Assembly: GCA_023424965.1 (NCBI GenBank)
Contig: JAFADI010000044.1
Location: 1 to 40,921 of the forward strand
Direction of reading: 5' to 3'
From: Bacillota bacterium
GTDB taxonomy: Bacteria > Bacillota > Clostridia > Acetivibrionales > JAFADI01
Length of the DNA stretch: 40,921 nucleotides
Of the stretch, positions 31,658 through 40,151 are shown in pieces. Position numbers and translations under genes: made by a program. The notes under the pieces were generated by a model. That model searched no databases, was not told the DNA's origin, and was given only the letters and a program-made list of their open reading frames with translations. The first letter of the stretch is position 1, and each line of letters opens with the position of its first letter.

Positions 31658-32646
31658 GATATCCCCCCCATTCCGGCCGACGCCATTCTTATTTGTACTG
31701 CGAGGGGATACTGTATCCACAGGTTCCACAAACGGGGATTCTGCCGGTATAATCTGTAAGAGTAGTCGGAGAGCCTTGTCTTTACAGATTCGTCTAGTTT
31801 GTTGAAATTGTCAAGTAGAGTATGTTCAAGCCTGACAGCCTGGTTTAAAAACTTTGCATCACGGCCGGGAACGGCTTTGCAGAGGTATTTTGCCTCTGTT
31901 GAAATGGTGTAGGGCACGGGCTTGCAGGATTCCTGGAAGCTCTCACCGGTGTATATGAGAAAGGGGTGGTTCTCCTGCAGCCAGTTCATACAGAAGCGGT
32001 GCAGCCTGGAAGTGTCTGAAATACCACTGTCTATGCCGGGAATAAAGCTCAAAAGCTTTTTCGCCAGTTGAACCTCCTTCCATTCAGGAGATCTGAGACG
32101 GTTGACAACCATCAGGAGACTGTCCGTATCCCGGGCCTCAAAGAAGGCCCATGCCAGGTCGTGGAAGAACCGGCCGTTTTTGTACCTCTTGAAAAGCATA
32201 TCCACCATTGCCGGCAGCATGGTCTTGTCTTTGTGCTCCTTCACCAGAAGAATCGCGGCTTTTTCCATCACCTCGTCATAGCGGTTGCTTAAGCCGTCTT
32301 CCTGGTACCCTGTTTCCAGCATCCACTGCAAGGCTGAAAAGGTCATGTCTTTATTTTCCGAGGACAGCTTGTGTATATCTTCCGGCCTTTTTGAGAGGAT
32401 GCCGTCGACCAGTTTCAGTGCGGTTTTGGATTTCGTATTTAAACGGGTGACCAGCCTGGAATCCTTGATCCGATCCTGAAGGATGAACAGGGACGGAAAG
32501 CTCAGGCTCTTGTCATTGATTAGGTCTGCGGCGCTTCCGGGATTTTTTCTGAGCAGGTCTCTAAAAAATGCCTTTTGGTCTTCGATGCCTCGATTAAGCC
32601 TCAACGTATCCAATGGGTTGGTGTAATTGAAATCTTGCGGATTCAT
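31654..32646 (-). CDS. Uncharacterised sporulation-associated protein, coupled to tgl (330 aa)
   Basis: I do not recognise the family. It is soluble, without signal peptide or membrane segment, and mostly helical in appearance. Many Leu/Lys/Asp-rich repeats of roughly helical-hairpin size occur between residues 20 and 200 (LRKNPGSAADLIND, LVDGILSKRPEDIHKL, MVDMLFKRYKNGRFFHD, LLMVVNRLRSPEWKEV), reminiscent of ARM/HEAT-like solenoids. The C-terminus is compact with aromatic and Arg residues (YSYRLYRQNPRLWNLWIQYPLAVQIRMASAGMGG). The start at 32646 has AGGAGG upstream. Earlier Met codons lie upstream of the predicted transcript start. It overlaps tgl by 4 bp and shares the sigma-K-like promoter, so it probably acts in the mother cell with Tgl, for example as scaffold, substrate or inhibitor. 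Confidence 0.75.
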   Translation of the reverse strand: MNPQDFNYTNPLDTLRLNRGIEDQKAFFRDLLRKNPGSAADLINDKSLSFPSLFILQDRIKDSRLVTRLNTKSKTALKLVDGILSKRPEDIHKLSSENKDMTFSALQWMLETGYQEDGLSNRYDEVMEKAAILLVKEHKDKTMLPAMVDMLFKRYKNGRFFHDLAWAFFEARDTDSLLMVVNRLRSPEWKEVQLAKKLLSFIPGIDSGISDTSRLHRFCMNWLQENHPFLIYTGESFQESCKPVPYTISTEAKYLCKAVPGRDAKFLNQAVRLEHTLLDNFNKLDESVKTRLSDYSYRLYRQNPRLWNLWIQYPLAVQIRMASAGMGGIS

Positions 32647-32688
32647 CGTTTGGAAATGCCTCCTATAGCTAATAACTCCTCTTATAGT

Positions 32689-32717
32689 TATCATATGACG
32701 GGCAGGGCAAAGGTGTT
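32689..32717 (-). promoter_or_regulatory. Predicted sigma-K promoter of the tgl operon
   Basis: On the minus strand AACA at 32717-32714, 16-bp spacer, CATATGATA at 32697-32689. This fits the Bacillus sigma-K consensus mACm-N16-CATAnnnTA at every specified position. The start codon at 32646 would be about 35 nt after the transcription start. No comparable sigma-A promoter is seen there. Confidence 0.72.
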
Positions 32718-32850
32718 TAAGAATAAACACAAATAAATTAATTAGACGGTTTCCGATCTGTATGTTATAATCTAGCAGGTTGATAGTACAATGTTAAACG
32801 GGCAAAGTACGTTGATTTAAATAAAAAGTTACAGAAGGATGGTAAGGAAT

Positions 32851-34467
32851 ATGATCAGTACCAGCGGCATTTCCCTTCGGTATGGGGGCCGTGCTTTATT
32901 TGAAAATGTCAATATCAAATTTACTCCCGGGAACTGTTACGGCCTTATTGGCGCCAACGGCTCGGGCAAATCCACTTTTTTGAAAATTCTTTCAGGTGAG
33001 ATAGAAGCAAACAAAGGCGAAGTCATCATACCTTCCGGGGAGAGGCTTGCGGTTCTTAAGCAGAACCACTTTGAGTTTGACGAATTTGAGGTTTTGAAAA
33101 CGGTAATCATGGGGCACAAGCGTCTTTGCGAAGTCATGGACGAAAAGGATGCCCTTTACGCAAAGCCTGAGTTTTCCGAGGCGGATGGAATAAGGATATC
33201 GGAACTGGAAGCGGAATTTGCAGAGATGAACGGTTGGGAAGCGGAGTCGGAAGCGGCGACCCTTTTAAATGGACTGGGCATCGGGGAAGAATTTCACACC
33301 AGGAAAATGAAAGAACTGGACGGCAATGACAAGATTAAGGTGCTTTTGGCCCAGGCCCTTTTCGGCAGTCCGGACGTCCTGCTCCTGGATGAGCCTACCA
33401 ATCATTTGAATATAGAGTCCATCACCTGGCTGGAGAATTTTCTCTACAACTTTGAGAATACGGTAATCGTGGTATCCCATGACAGGCACTTCCTGAACAA
33501 GGTCTGCACCCATATTGCGGACATCGATTACGGCAAAATCCAGCTCTATGTGGGCAACTACGATTTCTGGTATGAGTCCAGCCAGCTGGCGCTTCAGCAG
33601 GCCAGGGACCAGAACAAGAAAACCGAAGCCAAGATAAGCGAGCTCCAGGAATTCATCCAGCGCTTCAGCGCCAACGCTTCAAAATCCAAGCAAGCCACCT
33701 CGCGCAAGCGGCTGCTGGAAAAGCTTACGCTGGAGGATATAAAGCCCTCCTCCAGAAAGTATCCTTTTGTGGATTTCAGGCCCGACAGGGAGGCCGGCAA
33801 CGACCTTCTCATGGTGAACGGCATCAGCAAGACCCTGGAGGGGGAAAAGCTGCTGGAGGATATAAGCTTTACTGTGAACAAGGGAGACAAGATTGCCTTT
33901 GTAGGGCCTAACGGACCTGCCAAAACCACTCTTTTTAAAATACTCACGGAAGAGCTGGCGGCGGACGGCGGAGACTACAAATGGGGTATCACAACCTCTC
34001 AATCCTATTTTCCCAAGGATAACTCGTCCTATTTTGACGGGCTTGAACTGAACCTGGTGGATTGGCTGAGACAGTTTTCCAAGGACCAGACGGAGACTTT
34101 CCTGCGGGGCTGGCTGGGACGCATGCTGTTCTCGGGGGAAGAGGCCTTGAAGCAGGCAAGTGTCCTTTCCGGAGGGGAAAAGGTCCGGTGCATGCTGGCC
34201 AGAATGATGCTGTCGGGAGCCAACGTGCTGATTCTTGATGAGCCTACCAACCACCTTGATCTGGAGTCAATCACCGCATTGAATAACGGCCTGATCAATT
34301 TCAAGGGGACAATTCTCTTTGTCTCCCATGACCACCAGTTTGTACAGACGGTGGCCAACAGGATTATCGAAATAACGCCGAGGGGCTTGATCGACAGGCA
34401 GATGATCTACGATGAATACCTTGAGAGCGCGGATATTGCGGCCCTGAGAAAAGAGATGTACAGTTAG
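32851..34467 (+). CDS. ykpA: ABC-F family ATPase, YkpA-like (538 aa)
   Basis: A soluble two-cassette ABC-F protein, a group that acts on ribosomes rather than on membranes. Cassette 1 has GANGSGKSTFLKIL and LLLDEPTNHLN; its signature is altered (LDGNDKIKVLLAQAL). The linker (about residues 235-305) holds the KSKQATSRKRLLEKL stretch of the family. Cassette 2 has an altered Walker A (GPNGPAKTT, Ala for the last Gly), a normal signature LSGGEKVRCMLARMM and LILDEPTNHLDLESI. The start at 32851 matches the family start MISTSGISLRYG; the ATG at 32839 lies within the AGAAGGA binding site. Length and overall sequence fit YkpA. A terminator follows. Confidence 0.9.
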   Translation: MISTSGISLRYGGRALFENVNIKFTPGNCYGLIGANGSGKSTFLKILSGEIEANKGEVIIPSGERLAVLKQNHFEFDEFEVLKTVIMGHKRLCEVMDEKDALYAKPEFSEADGIRISELEAEFAEMNGWEAESEAATLLNGLGIGEEFHTRKMKELDGNDKIKVLLAQALFGSPDVLLLDEPTNHLNIESITWLENFLYNFENTVIVVSHDRHFLNKVCTHIADIDYGKIQLYVGNYDFWYESSQLALQQARDQNKKTEAKISELQEFIQRFSANASKSKQATSRKRLLEKLTLEDIKPSSRKYPFVDFRPDREAGNDLLMVNGISKTLEGEKLLEDISFTVNKGDKIAFVGPNGPAKTTLFKILTEELAADGGDYKWGITTSQSYFPKDNSSYFDGLELNLVDWLRQFSKDQTETFLRGWLGRMLFSGEEALKQASVLSGGEKVRCMLARMMLSGANVLILDEPTNHLDLESITALNNGLINFKGTILFVSHDHQFVQTVANRIIEITPRGLIDRQMIYDEYLESADIAALRKEMYS

Positions 34468-34494
34468 GATTTCTTAAAGACAGGTTTAGTTTTT

Positions 34495-34523
34495 GCCCTT
34501 AATGCATCTTTCGTATTAAGGGC
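34495..34523 (+). terminator. Terminator after ykpA
   Basis: Perfect 9-bp stem GCCCTTAAT/ATTAAGGGC (34495-34503 with 34515-34523), 11-nt loop, then TTTGCTATTTT. Confidence 0.75.
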
Positions 34524-34622
34524 TTTGCTATTTTAAAATATTCTGTGGAAGCTTGTTGGAATGACTTTTGACAGATTGGTAAAAAATAGACCGAGAAGCT
34601 TTTGACAGGAAAGGTTGTTACG

Positions 34623-35876
34623 ATGGAAAAGAATTTTTCGTCCCTTGGGATAAGTGCGCTGCTTGAAGGTGTTTTAAAGAAAAATGGAATAACGAGACCC
34701 ACGCCCATACAGGAAAAAACAATCCCGCAGCTTATAGAGGGCAGGGATCTGATGGCCCAGGCCCAGACCGGCACAGGGAAGACCCTGGCCTTTTTGCTTC
34801 CGATACTGGAGCGGATCAGTAAGGACAAGCCGGATATCCAGGCTTTGATTGTGACCCCCACCAGAGAACTGGCCATCCAGATAACGGCGGAAGGAAGAAA
34901 ACTTGCGGAGGCGAAGGGAGTGAATATTCTGGCCGCCTACGGAGGCCAGGATGTGGAACAGCAGGCCAGAAAACTGAAGGGGGCCATACATATGGTGATC
35001 GGAACCCCCGGCCGGCTGCTGGACCATATCAGGAGGAAGACCCTTGATCTGAGCAGGCTGAAAATTGCAGTGCTGGATGAAGCCGACTTAATGCTTGACA
35101 TGGGCTTTTTGCAGGAGGTAAAACAGATATTGAACCAAACGCCCGGCGAAAGGCAAACAATGCTGTTTTCAGCCACTATGCCCGGGGATATCAAGGCCCT
35201 GGCCTCAAGCTACATGAAAAAGCCGGTCTATGTGAAGGTGCAAAGCAAAAACATCACGCTTGACGAAATAAAACAGCTGGTGATTGAAACCACCGACAGG
35301 GCGAAGCAGGATAATTTGTGCAAGGCCATCGACGAGTTCCAACCCTTTATGGCGATCATTTTTTGCAGGACAAAGCGCAGAGCCGCCACACTGAATCAAG
35401 CCCTCAAAGGCAGGGGCTACAACTCGGAGGAACTGCATGGCGATCTGACGCAGGCGAAGCGGGAAAAGGTGATGAAGTCTTTCCGGGAAGCCAAAATCCA
35501 ACTGCTGGTGGCGACGGATGTGGCCGCCAGGGGACTGGACATCGAAGGTGTGACGCACATATTTAATTACGACATGCCCCAGGACCCTGAAACCTATATC
35601 CACCGCATAGGACGGACGGGCAGGGCGGGGGAGAAGGGTATGGCAGTGACCTTCGCCGCACCGAAGGATAGGGAGTCCCTGCATGGCATCGAAAAAGGAA
35701 TCAAGACAGCCATCGAAAGGAAAAGCTATCCCAGGGAAGAGAGAATACAGAAGCTTTCGCCGGAAGACGGAAGGCAGCACAGGCCCTCTTATGGGAACAA
35801 CCGGTTTAAGAGGCCGGACAGTTCAGACGGGAGAAAGTTCTCCAGGGATAAAAGGGTCCGGAACAGGCACAGGTAA
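34623..35876 (+). CDS. DEAD-box ATP-dependent RNA helicase (417 aa)
   Basis: Unwinds RNA duplexes in ribosome assembly, mRNA decay or cold adaptation. All motifs are present in order: Q motif GITRPTPIQ, I AQTGTGKT, Ia PTRELAIQ, Ib TPGRLLDH, II DEAD, III SAT, IV IIFCRTKRRA, V ATDVAARGLDI and VI HRIGRTGRAG. The C-terminal ~60 residues are basic and Arg/Gly-rich with no further domain, as in short CshA/RhlE-type helicases. The frame opens at TTG 34602, but ATG 34623 has AGGAAAGG at proper spacing. Only 15 bp separate its stop from the convergent permease stop. Confidence 0.93.
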   Translation: MEKNFSSLGISALLEGVLKKNGITRPTPIQEKTIPQLIEGRDLMAQAQTGTGKTLAFLLPILERISKDKPDIQALIVTPTRELAIQITAEGRKLAEAKGVNILAAYGGQDVEQQARKLKGAIHMVIGTPGRLLDHIRRKTLDLSRLKIAVLDEADLMLDMGFLQEVKQILNQTPGERQTMLFSATMPGDIKALASSYMKKPVYVKVQSKNITLDEIKQLVIETTDRAKQDNLCKAIDEFQPFMAIIFCRTKRRAATLNQALKGRGYNSEELHGDLTQAKREKVMKSFREAKIQLLVATDVAARGLDIEGVTHIFNYDMPQDPETYIHRIGRTGRAGEKGMAVTFAAPKDRESLHGIEKGIKTAIERKSYPREERIQKLSPEDGRQHRPSYGNNRFKRPDSSDGRKFSRDKRVRNRHR

Positions 35877-35891
35877 AATAAAAGGGCAAGG

Positions 35892-37100
35892 CTACTCATA
35901 CCGCAAGGCCTCGATGGGATCGAGCCTGGCCGCCTTTCTTGCCGGATAGATCCCGAAAAAGATTCCTACGGCGCTGGAGAACAGGATGGTGAGGAGGATC
36001 ATGAGGACCGACAGGGAGGGAGTGATGCCTGCCGCTTTGCCGATGGCGTATGCCGCCGCGATTCCTGTCAAAAGGCCCAGAAGACCTCCGATCAGCGATA
36101 TGATCACCGACTCCATGAGGAATTGAGCCAGAATCGCTCTGGTTTTGGCTCCGATGGCCTTACGTATGCCGATTTCCCTGGTCCTTTCGGTCACCGAAAC
36201 CAGCATGATGTTCATTACCCCTATACCGCCCACCACCAGTGAAATGGCGGCAACAGCGCTGATAAACGCGGTAAAGATGCCAAGGATGTTATTGACCTGG
36301 TCCAACTGCTTTAAAAGGTTCTCCGCCTTGTACACGCCACGCCCCCGGTTGCCGTGCCTGCTTTCCAGGAGGCTTATGGCGGCCGTTCCCGCCAGCTCCA
36401 TATCTTCCTTGCCCGTTGCCATGATGGTGATGGCGTCGATAAAAAAGCCGGTATCGTACAGCGATCTGAGGAAGTCTGCCGGTGTGTAGACAAAGGCGGG
36501 AATGTTTTCGCTGTCTCCTCCGAACATGGCGAATTCACTTTTGGAAACGCCGATGACGGTAACCTGCTTGCTGGTATTCTGGATTCCCAGGCTGATTTTT
36601 TTGCCTGCCGCATCTCCGGGTCCCAATAGCAGTTTGGCGGTGGACTGGTCGATAATTGCCACCGCCTTGCCCTGTAAGGCTTCGGTTTCGTTAAAGAACC
36701 TGCCGTATACCAGCTCCAGGTTTTCTATATGCTTAAGGTCCGTATTTCCGCCCGTCAGAACGGATTTTTTCGAAGCGGTTTCAGAGCGGACGGTTCCCTG
36801 CTTCTGGACCATGGGAGAGGCATATTTGATGTAGGGAACTTTTGCCTTAAGCTGCCGGAGGTCCTCGGCCGTTATGTAGTCACTCCGGCCCGCCTTCTGG
36901 GAATCAACCTTTATGTTCACCGACGACGCCCCTATTTTTTCGAATTCTCCGGTGATGTTTTTCTGCCCTCCCTGGCCCAGGGCCACGATGGTTATTACCG
37001 AGCTTATCCCGATGATAATTCCCAGCATGGTCAGGAAGGAGCGCATTTTGTTGGCAACGATACTGCTGTAGGCCATTTTGATATTTTCAACGATATTCAA
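35892..37100 (-). CDS. MacB/YknZ-type FtsX-like ABC permease (402 aa)
   Basis: The membrane subunit of a tripartite efflux or extrusion ABC system. It has one N-terminal transmembrane helix (MRSFLTMLGIIIGISSVITIVALGQG), a large extracytoplasmic MacB-like domain (about residues 50-270) and three C-terminal helices with the FtsX signature (VVGGIGVMNIMLVSVTERTREIGIRKAIGAKTRAI). There is no nucleotide-binding domain on the protein. It overlaps the adaptor gene by 4 bp. No ABC ATPase gene follows or precedes in the operon, unlike the usual adaptor-ATPase-permease order. Confidence 0.9.
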   Translation of the reverse strand: MNIVENIKMAYSSIVANKMRSFLTMLGIIIGISSVITIVALGQGGQKNITGEFEKIGASSVNIKVDSQKAGRSDYITAEDLRQLKAKVPYIKYASPMVQKQGTVRSETASKKSVLTGGNTDLKHIENLELVYGRFFNETEALQGKAVAIIDQSTAKLLLGPGDAAGKKISLGIQNTSKQVTVIGVSKSEFAMFGGDSENIPAFVYTPADFLRSLYDTGFFIDAITIMATGKEDMELAGTAAISLLESRHGNRGRGVYKAENLLKQLDQVNNILGIFTAFISAVAAISLVVGGIGVMNIMLVSVTERTREIGIRKAIGAKTRAILAQFLMESVIISLIGGLLGLLTGIAAAYAIGKAAGITPSLSVLMILLTILFSSAVGIFFGIYPARKAARLDPIEALRYE

Positions 37101-38284
37101 CGGGATGCCACTTCCTTGTCCTCCGGTACTCTGACAGCCGTACCGTTTTTGATGTCTTCGACGGGGCTCAATATCAGGGTATCCCCTTCGGCAAGTCCTT
37201 CCAGTACCTGCGCTTCCGTATCCGACTGGATGCCCAGGGTGATGTTTTCCCGGACGGCTTTGTTGTCCCGGACCAGCATCACATAATTTCCGGCGGTTTT
37301 ATCGTTTCTTACGGCTTCCGACGGGATTTTAAGGGCGCTGTCCGCCCTGGCGATGAGGATGCTGGTATCCACGTCGAAGCCTATTTTGAGGTCGGCGCCG
37401 GGGTCGGTTATTTCGGCATCCGCACTTAAAGACATCTCTTCAGCCACCGCCTGTGGAACTTTAGCGGCAGAGGCAGTGCTTTCGGCGGTGGGGCTTATGT
37501 AGGTAATGGTGCCCTGGTGCTGCTGTCCTGCGTTGTTTATGAGGACCTGCTGACCGGTCTTTACCTTAACGACATCATATTTTCCCAGGGCGATGGAAAC
37601 CTTGAGCCTGTCAAGGTCTTCCACCACTGCGGCAGGCGCCGACATGGAGAGGGCGGAGCCTTCGTTTGCGTTCAACTGGGTCAGGACACCGTCAATTTCA
37701 GATACAATGCCCTTTTTGGCATCGGAATATTTTTTGCTGGCGGAATCCAGACTCTGCTTGGCAGTCCGTATGGAATTTTCCAGCATCTGAATCTTTTCAG
37801 AGGAAACAGGCTGCAAAGCCTCTCTTTTCTGGCTCAATGCCTGTATCTGGGCTTCATCCGCCGGGTACTGCCTGCGGAGGGCGTCTATCTGGGCGTCCAG
37901 CTTTGCGATGCTTGTGTTGACCTGCTTCTGCTGGCCGAGAGCTTCTTTTTTTTGCAGCAGCGCATTGCTGTACTGGACCTGTGCCTGCTTGAGGCCGGCA
38001 TAAAGGTCCTCGGTGTTGAACTCCACCAGGGCCTGGCCTTTGGTTACAGAGTCCCCTTCCTTCACATTAACCTTCAGCACTGTCAGCTGGGGTATGCCGA
38101 AGTACTGTTCCGTCGTCTGGGACCTGACCTTCCCGCTGGTGGACAGGTATGAGCTGATTTCTCCGCGGGTCACCCGGGTGGTTTTTACGTCCACCGGCCA
38201 GTTTCTTCCGCTCAACAGGGACCCGGTGAGCAAAAGGCTCACTACGGCCAATGAGACGATCACAAGAACTTTATTTTTTGTCAC
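37097..38284 (-). CDS. MacA/YknX-type efflux adaptor, HlyD family (395 aa)
   Basis: Anchored by one N-terminal hydrophobic helix (VLVIVSLAVVSLLLTG); the rest is extracytoplasmic. A lipoyl-like half-motif (LKVNVKEGDSVTKGQALVEFNT) is followed by a long coiled coil (about residues 90-200; the residues are rich in Gln, Lys and Ala), the second lipoyl half (VSIALGKYDVVKVKTGQQV), a beta-barrel and a membrane-proximal domain. The start is GTG with AAAGGAG about 10 bases upstream. It is the first gene of a two-gene operon with the MacB-like permease. A perfect 16-bp palindrome lies 45 bp upstream. Confidence 0.9.
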   Translation of the reverse strand: MTKNKVLVIVSLAVVSLLLTGSLLSGRNWPVDVKTTRVTRGEISSYLSTSGKVRSQTTEQYFGIPQLTVLKVNVKEGDSVTKGQALVEFNTEDLYAGLKQAQVQYSNALLQKKEALGQQKQVNTSIAKLDAQIDALRRQYPADEAQIQALSQKREALQPVSSEKIQMLENSIRTAKQSLDSASKKYSDAKKGIVSEIDGVLTQLNANEGSALSMSAPAAVVEDLDRLKVSIALGKYDVVKVKTGQQVLINNAGQQHQGTITYISPTAESTASAAKVPQAVAEEMSLSADAEITDPGADLKIGFDVDTSILIARADSALKIPSEAVRNDKTAGNYVMLVRDNKAVRENITLGIQSDTEAQVLEGLAEGDTLILSPVEDIKNGTAVRVPEDKEVASR

Positions 38285-38329
38285 AGATTTTCTGCTCCTT
38301 TGAATTATTAATCATATTTTTTGTAAAAT

Positions 38330-38345
38330 CCCAATAATTATTGGG
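38330..38345. promoter_or_regulatory. 16-bp perfect palindrome, candidate operator
   Basis: CCCAATAATTATTGGG reads the same on both strands. It lies in the divergent region between the efflux adaptor gene (-) and yfmM (+), where a repressor site for the efflux operon would be expected. Confidence 0.55.
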
Positions 38346-38417
38346 GTAAAAAAATGCTGTTCTGGAAGTAATGCCGGTGCTGTCAAAAATTGATTTGTTA
38401 ATTTAATGCATTATGCT

Positions 38418-38447
38418 TTGACTTTTACGGCTGCGGTAGGCTAAAAT
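38418..38447 (+). promoter_or_regulatory. Predicted sigma-A promoter of yfmM
   Basis: TTGACT at 38418-38423, 18-bp spacer, TAAAAT at 38442-38447, about 36 bases before the start codon. Confidence 0.6.
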
Positions 38448-38482
38448 ATATTTCTGTATAAATATCAATAAGCGAGGCTGCA

Positions 38483-40039
38483 ATGAGTATTTTAAATGTT
38501 GAAAAAGTAAATCACGGCTTTGGGGCAAGAAAGATATTGGAGGATGTTTCCTTTCGTTTGCTGAAGGGTGAGCACGTGGGCCTGGTGGGGGCAAACGGGG
38601 AAGGGAAGTCCACCTTTTTGAACATAATCACGGGCAAGCTGATGCCCGATGAAGGCAAAGTGGAGTGGTGCAACAGGATTACCACCGGCTACCTGGACCA
38701 GCACACCTCCCTGTCGAGAGGAAAGACCATCAGGGAGGTTTTGAGAGAGGCCTTCCAGCACATGTTCGACCTTGAACAGGAAATGCTGCAGATCTATGAA
38801 AAAATGGCAGAGGTTCCGGAAAGTGAAATTGAGGCCATGATGGAGGACGTGGGGGACATCCAGAGCATCCTGGAGCACACCGGTTTTTATATCCTCGATG
38901 CAAAAATCGAAGAGGTGGCCAACGGACTGGGCCTCGGCGACATCGGCCTGGACAGGGATGTGAGTGAGCTGAGCGGGGGACAGCGGTCCAAAGTCCTCCT
39001 GACCAAGCTGCTCCTTGAAAACCCCATGATCCTCATCCTGGACGAGCCTACCAACTTCCTGGACGAAAACCACATCCTGTGGCTGAAAAACTTTTTGAAG
39101 AACTATGAAAACAGTTTTATCCTGGTATCCCACGACATCCCCTTCCTGAACGAGGTGGTGAATGTGGTCTACCATGTGGAAAATTCCATACTTACGAGAT
39201 ACTCCGGCAATTATGACCAATTCCAGCAGATGTACCAACTGAAGAAGGCTCAGAACCAGCAGGCCTATGAGAAACAGCAGAAGGAGATAGAGCGGCTGGA
39301 GGACTTCATCGCCCGCAACAAAGCCAGGGTGGCCACCACCAATATGGCGAAGAGCCGCCAGAAAAAGCTGGACAAGATGGACATCATCGAAAAGACCCGG
39401 GAAAAGGTCAAGCCGGTTTTCAAGTTCAAAGAGGCCAGAGCTCCGGGCAGATTTGTCTTCCAGGCCAGGGACCTGGTGATCGGTTATGATGAACCCCTGA
39501 CGGGGGCTTTGAACATAAGCCTCGAGCGGGGACAGAAGGTTGCCCTGAAGGGTGTCAACGGCCTTGGAAAGTCAACGCTGCTGAAGACCCTGCTGGGAAT
39601 CCAGAAGCCCGTATCCGGAGAGGTGGAACTGGACGACTACCTGTATCCCGGATACTTTGAGCAGGAATCCTCCCGGTTCAACACCAATACGGCCCTGGAA
39701 GAGGTGTGGAACGAGTACCCTTCCATGACAAATGCAGAGGTGAGGGGAGCCCTGGCCAGGTGCGGCCTGACCACGGAACACATCACCAACCAGATGATGG
39801 TGCTAAGCGGTGGAGAAAATGCCAAGGTAAGGCTTTGCAAGCTGATGCTGAAGGATGTGAACTGGCTGGTGCTGGATGAGCCCACAAACCATCTGGACGC
39901 GGATGCAAAGGAAGAGCTGGGGAAAGCCCTCCGCGAATTCAAGGGCACCATACTGCTGGTGAGCCACGAGCCCGAGTTTTATGCGGACTGGATCACGGAG
40001 GTGTGGAATGTGGAGAACTGGACAACCAAAATCGTGTGA
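38483..40039 (+). CDS. yfmM: ABC-F family ATPase, YfmM-like (518 aa)
   Basis: A soluble two-cassette ABC-F protein, probably ribosome-associated. Both cassettes look complete: Walker A GANGEGKST and GVNGLGKST, signatures LSGGQRSKVLLTKL and LSGGENAKVRLCKL, Walker B LILDEPTNFLDE and LVLDEPTNHLDA. The inter-cassette linker (about residues 250-315) is rich in Lys/Gln/Glu and likely a coiled coil reaching into the ribosome. The start MSILNVEKVNHGFGARKI and the length match Bacillus YfmM. It is a single gene, divergent from the efflux operon. Confidence 0.9.
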   Translation: MSILNVEKVNHGFGARKILEDVSFRLLKGEHVGLVGANGEGKSTFLNIITGKLMPDEGKVEWCNRITTGYLDQHTSLSRGKTIREVLREAFQHMFDLEQEMLQIYEKMAEVPESEIEAMMEDVGDIQSILEHTGFYILDAKIEEVANGLGLGDIGLDRDVSELSGGQRSKVLLTKLLLENPMILILDEPTNFLDENHILWLKNFLKNYENSFILVSHDIPFLNEVVNVVYHVENSILTRYSGNYDQFQQMYQLKKAQNQQAYEKQQKEIERLEDFIARNKARVATTNMAKSRQKKLDKMDIIEKTREKVKPVFKFKEARAPGRFVFQARDLVIGYDEPLTGALNISLERGQKVALKGVNGLGKSTLLKTLLGIQKPVSGEVELDDYLYPGYFEQESSRFNTNTALEEVWNEYPSMTNAEVRGALARCGLTTEHITNQMMVLSGGENAKVRLCKLMLKDVNWLVLDEPTNHLDADAKEELGKALREFKGTILLVSHEPEFYADWITEVWNVENWTTKIV

Positions 40040-40072
40040 CAAAAACCATGATATGCGTCGCACTAAAAAGCT

Positions 40073-40102
40073 TTGACATAAATCGACATCATGGGTTAGA
40101 AT
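40073..40102 (+). promoter_or_regulatory. Predicted sigma-A promoter of satP
   Basis: Perfect TTGACA at 40073-40078, 18-bp spacer, TAGAAT at 40097-40102. Transcription would start near 40109, which excludes the earlier ATG at 40101 as start codon. Confidence 0.7.
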
Positions 40103-40151
40103 GATGAAGGCGCAAAACCGCCAAAAATGTATTCTGGAGGCTTTGATAAGA

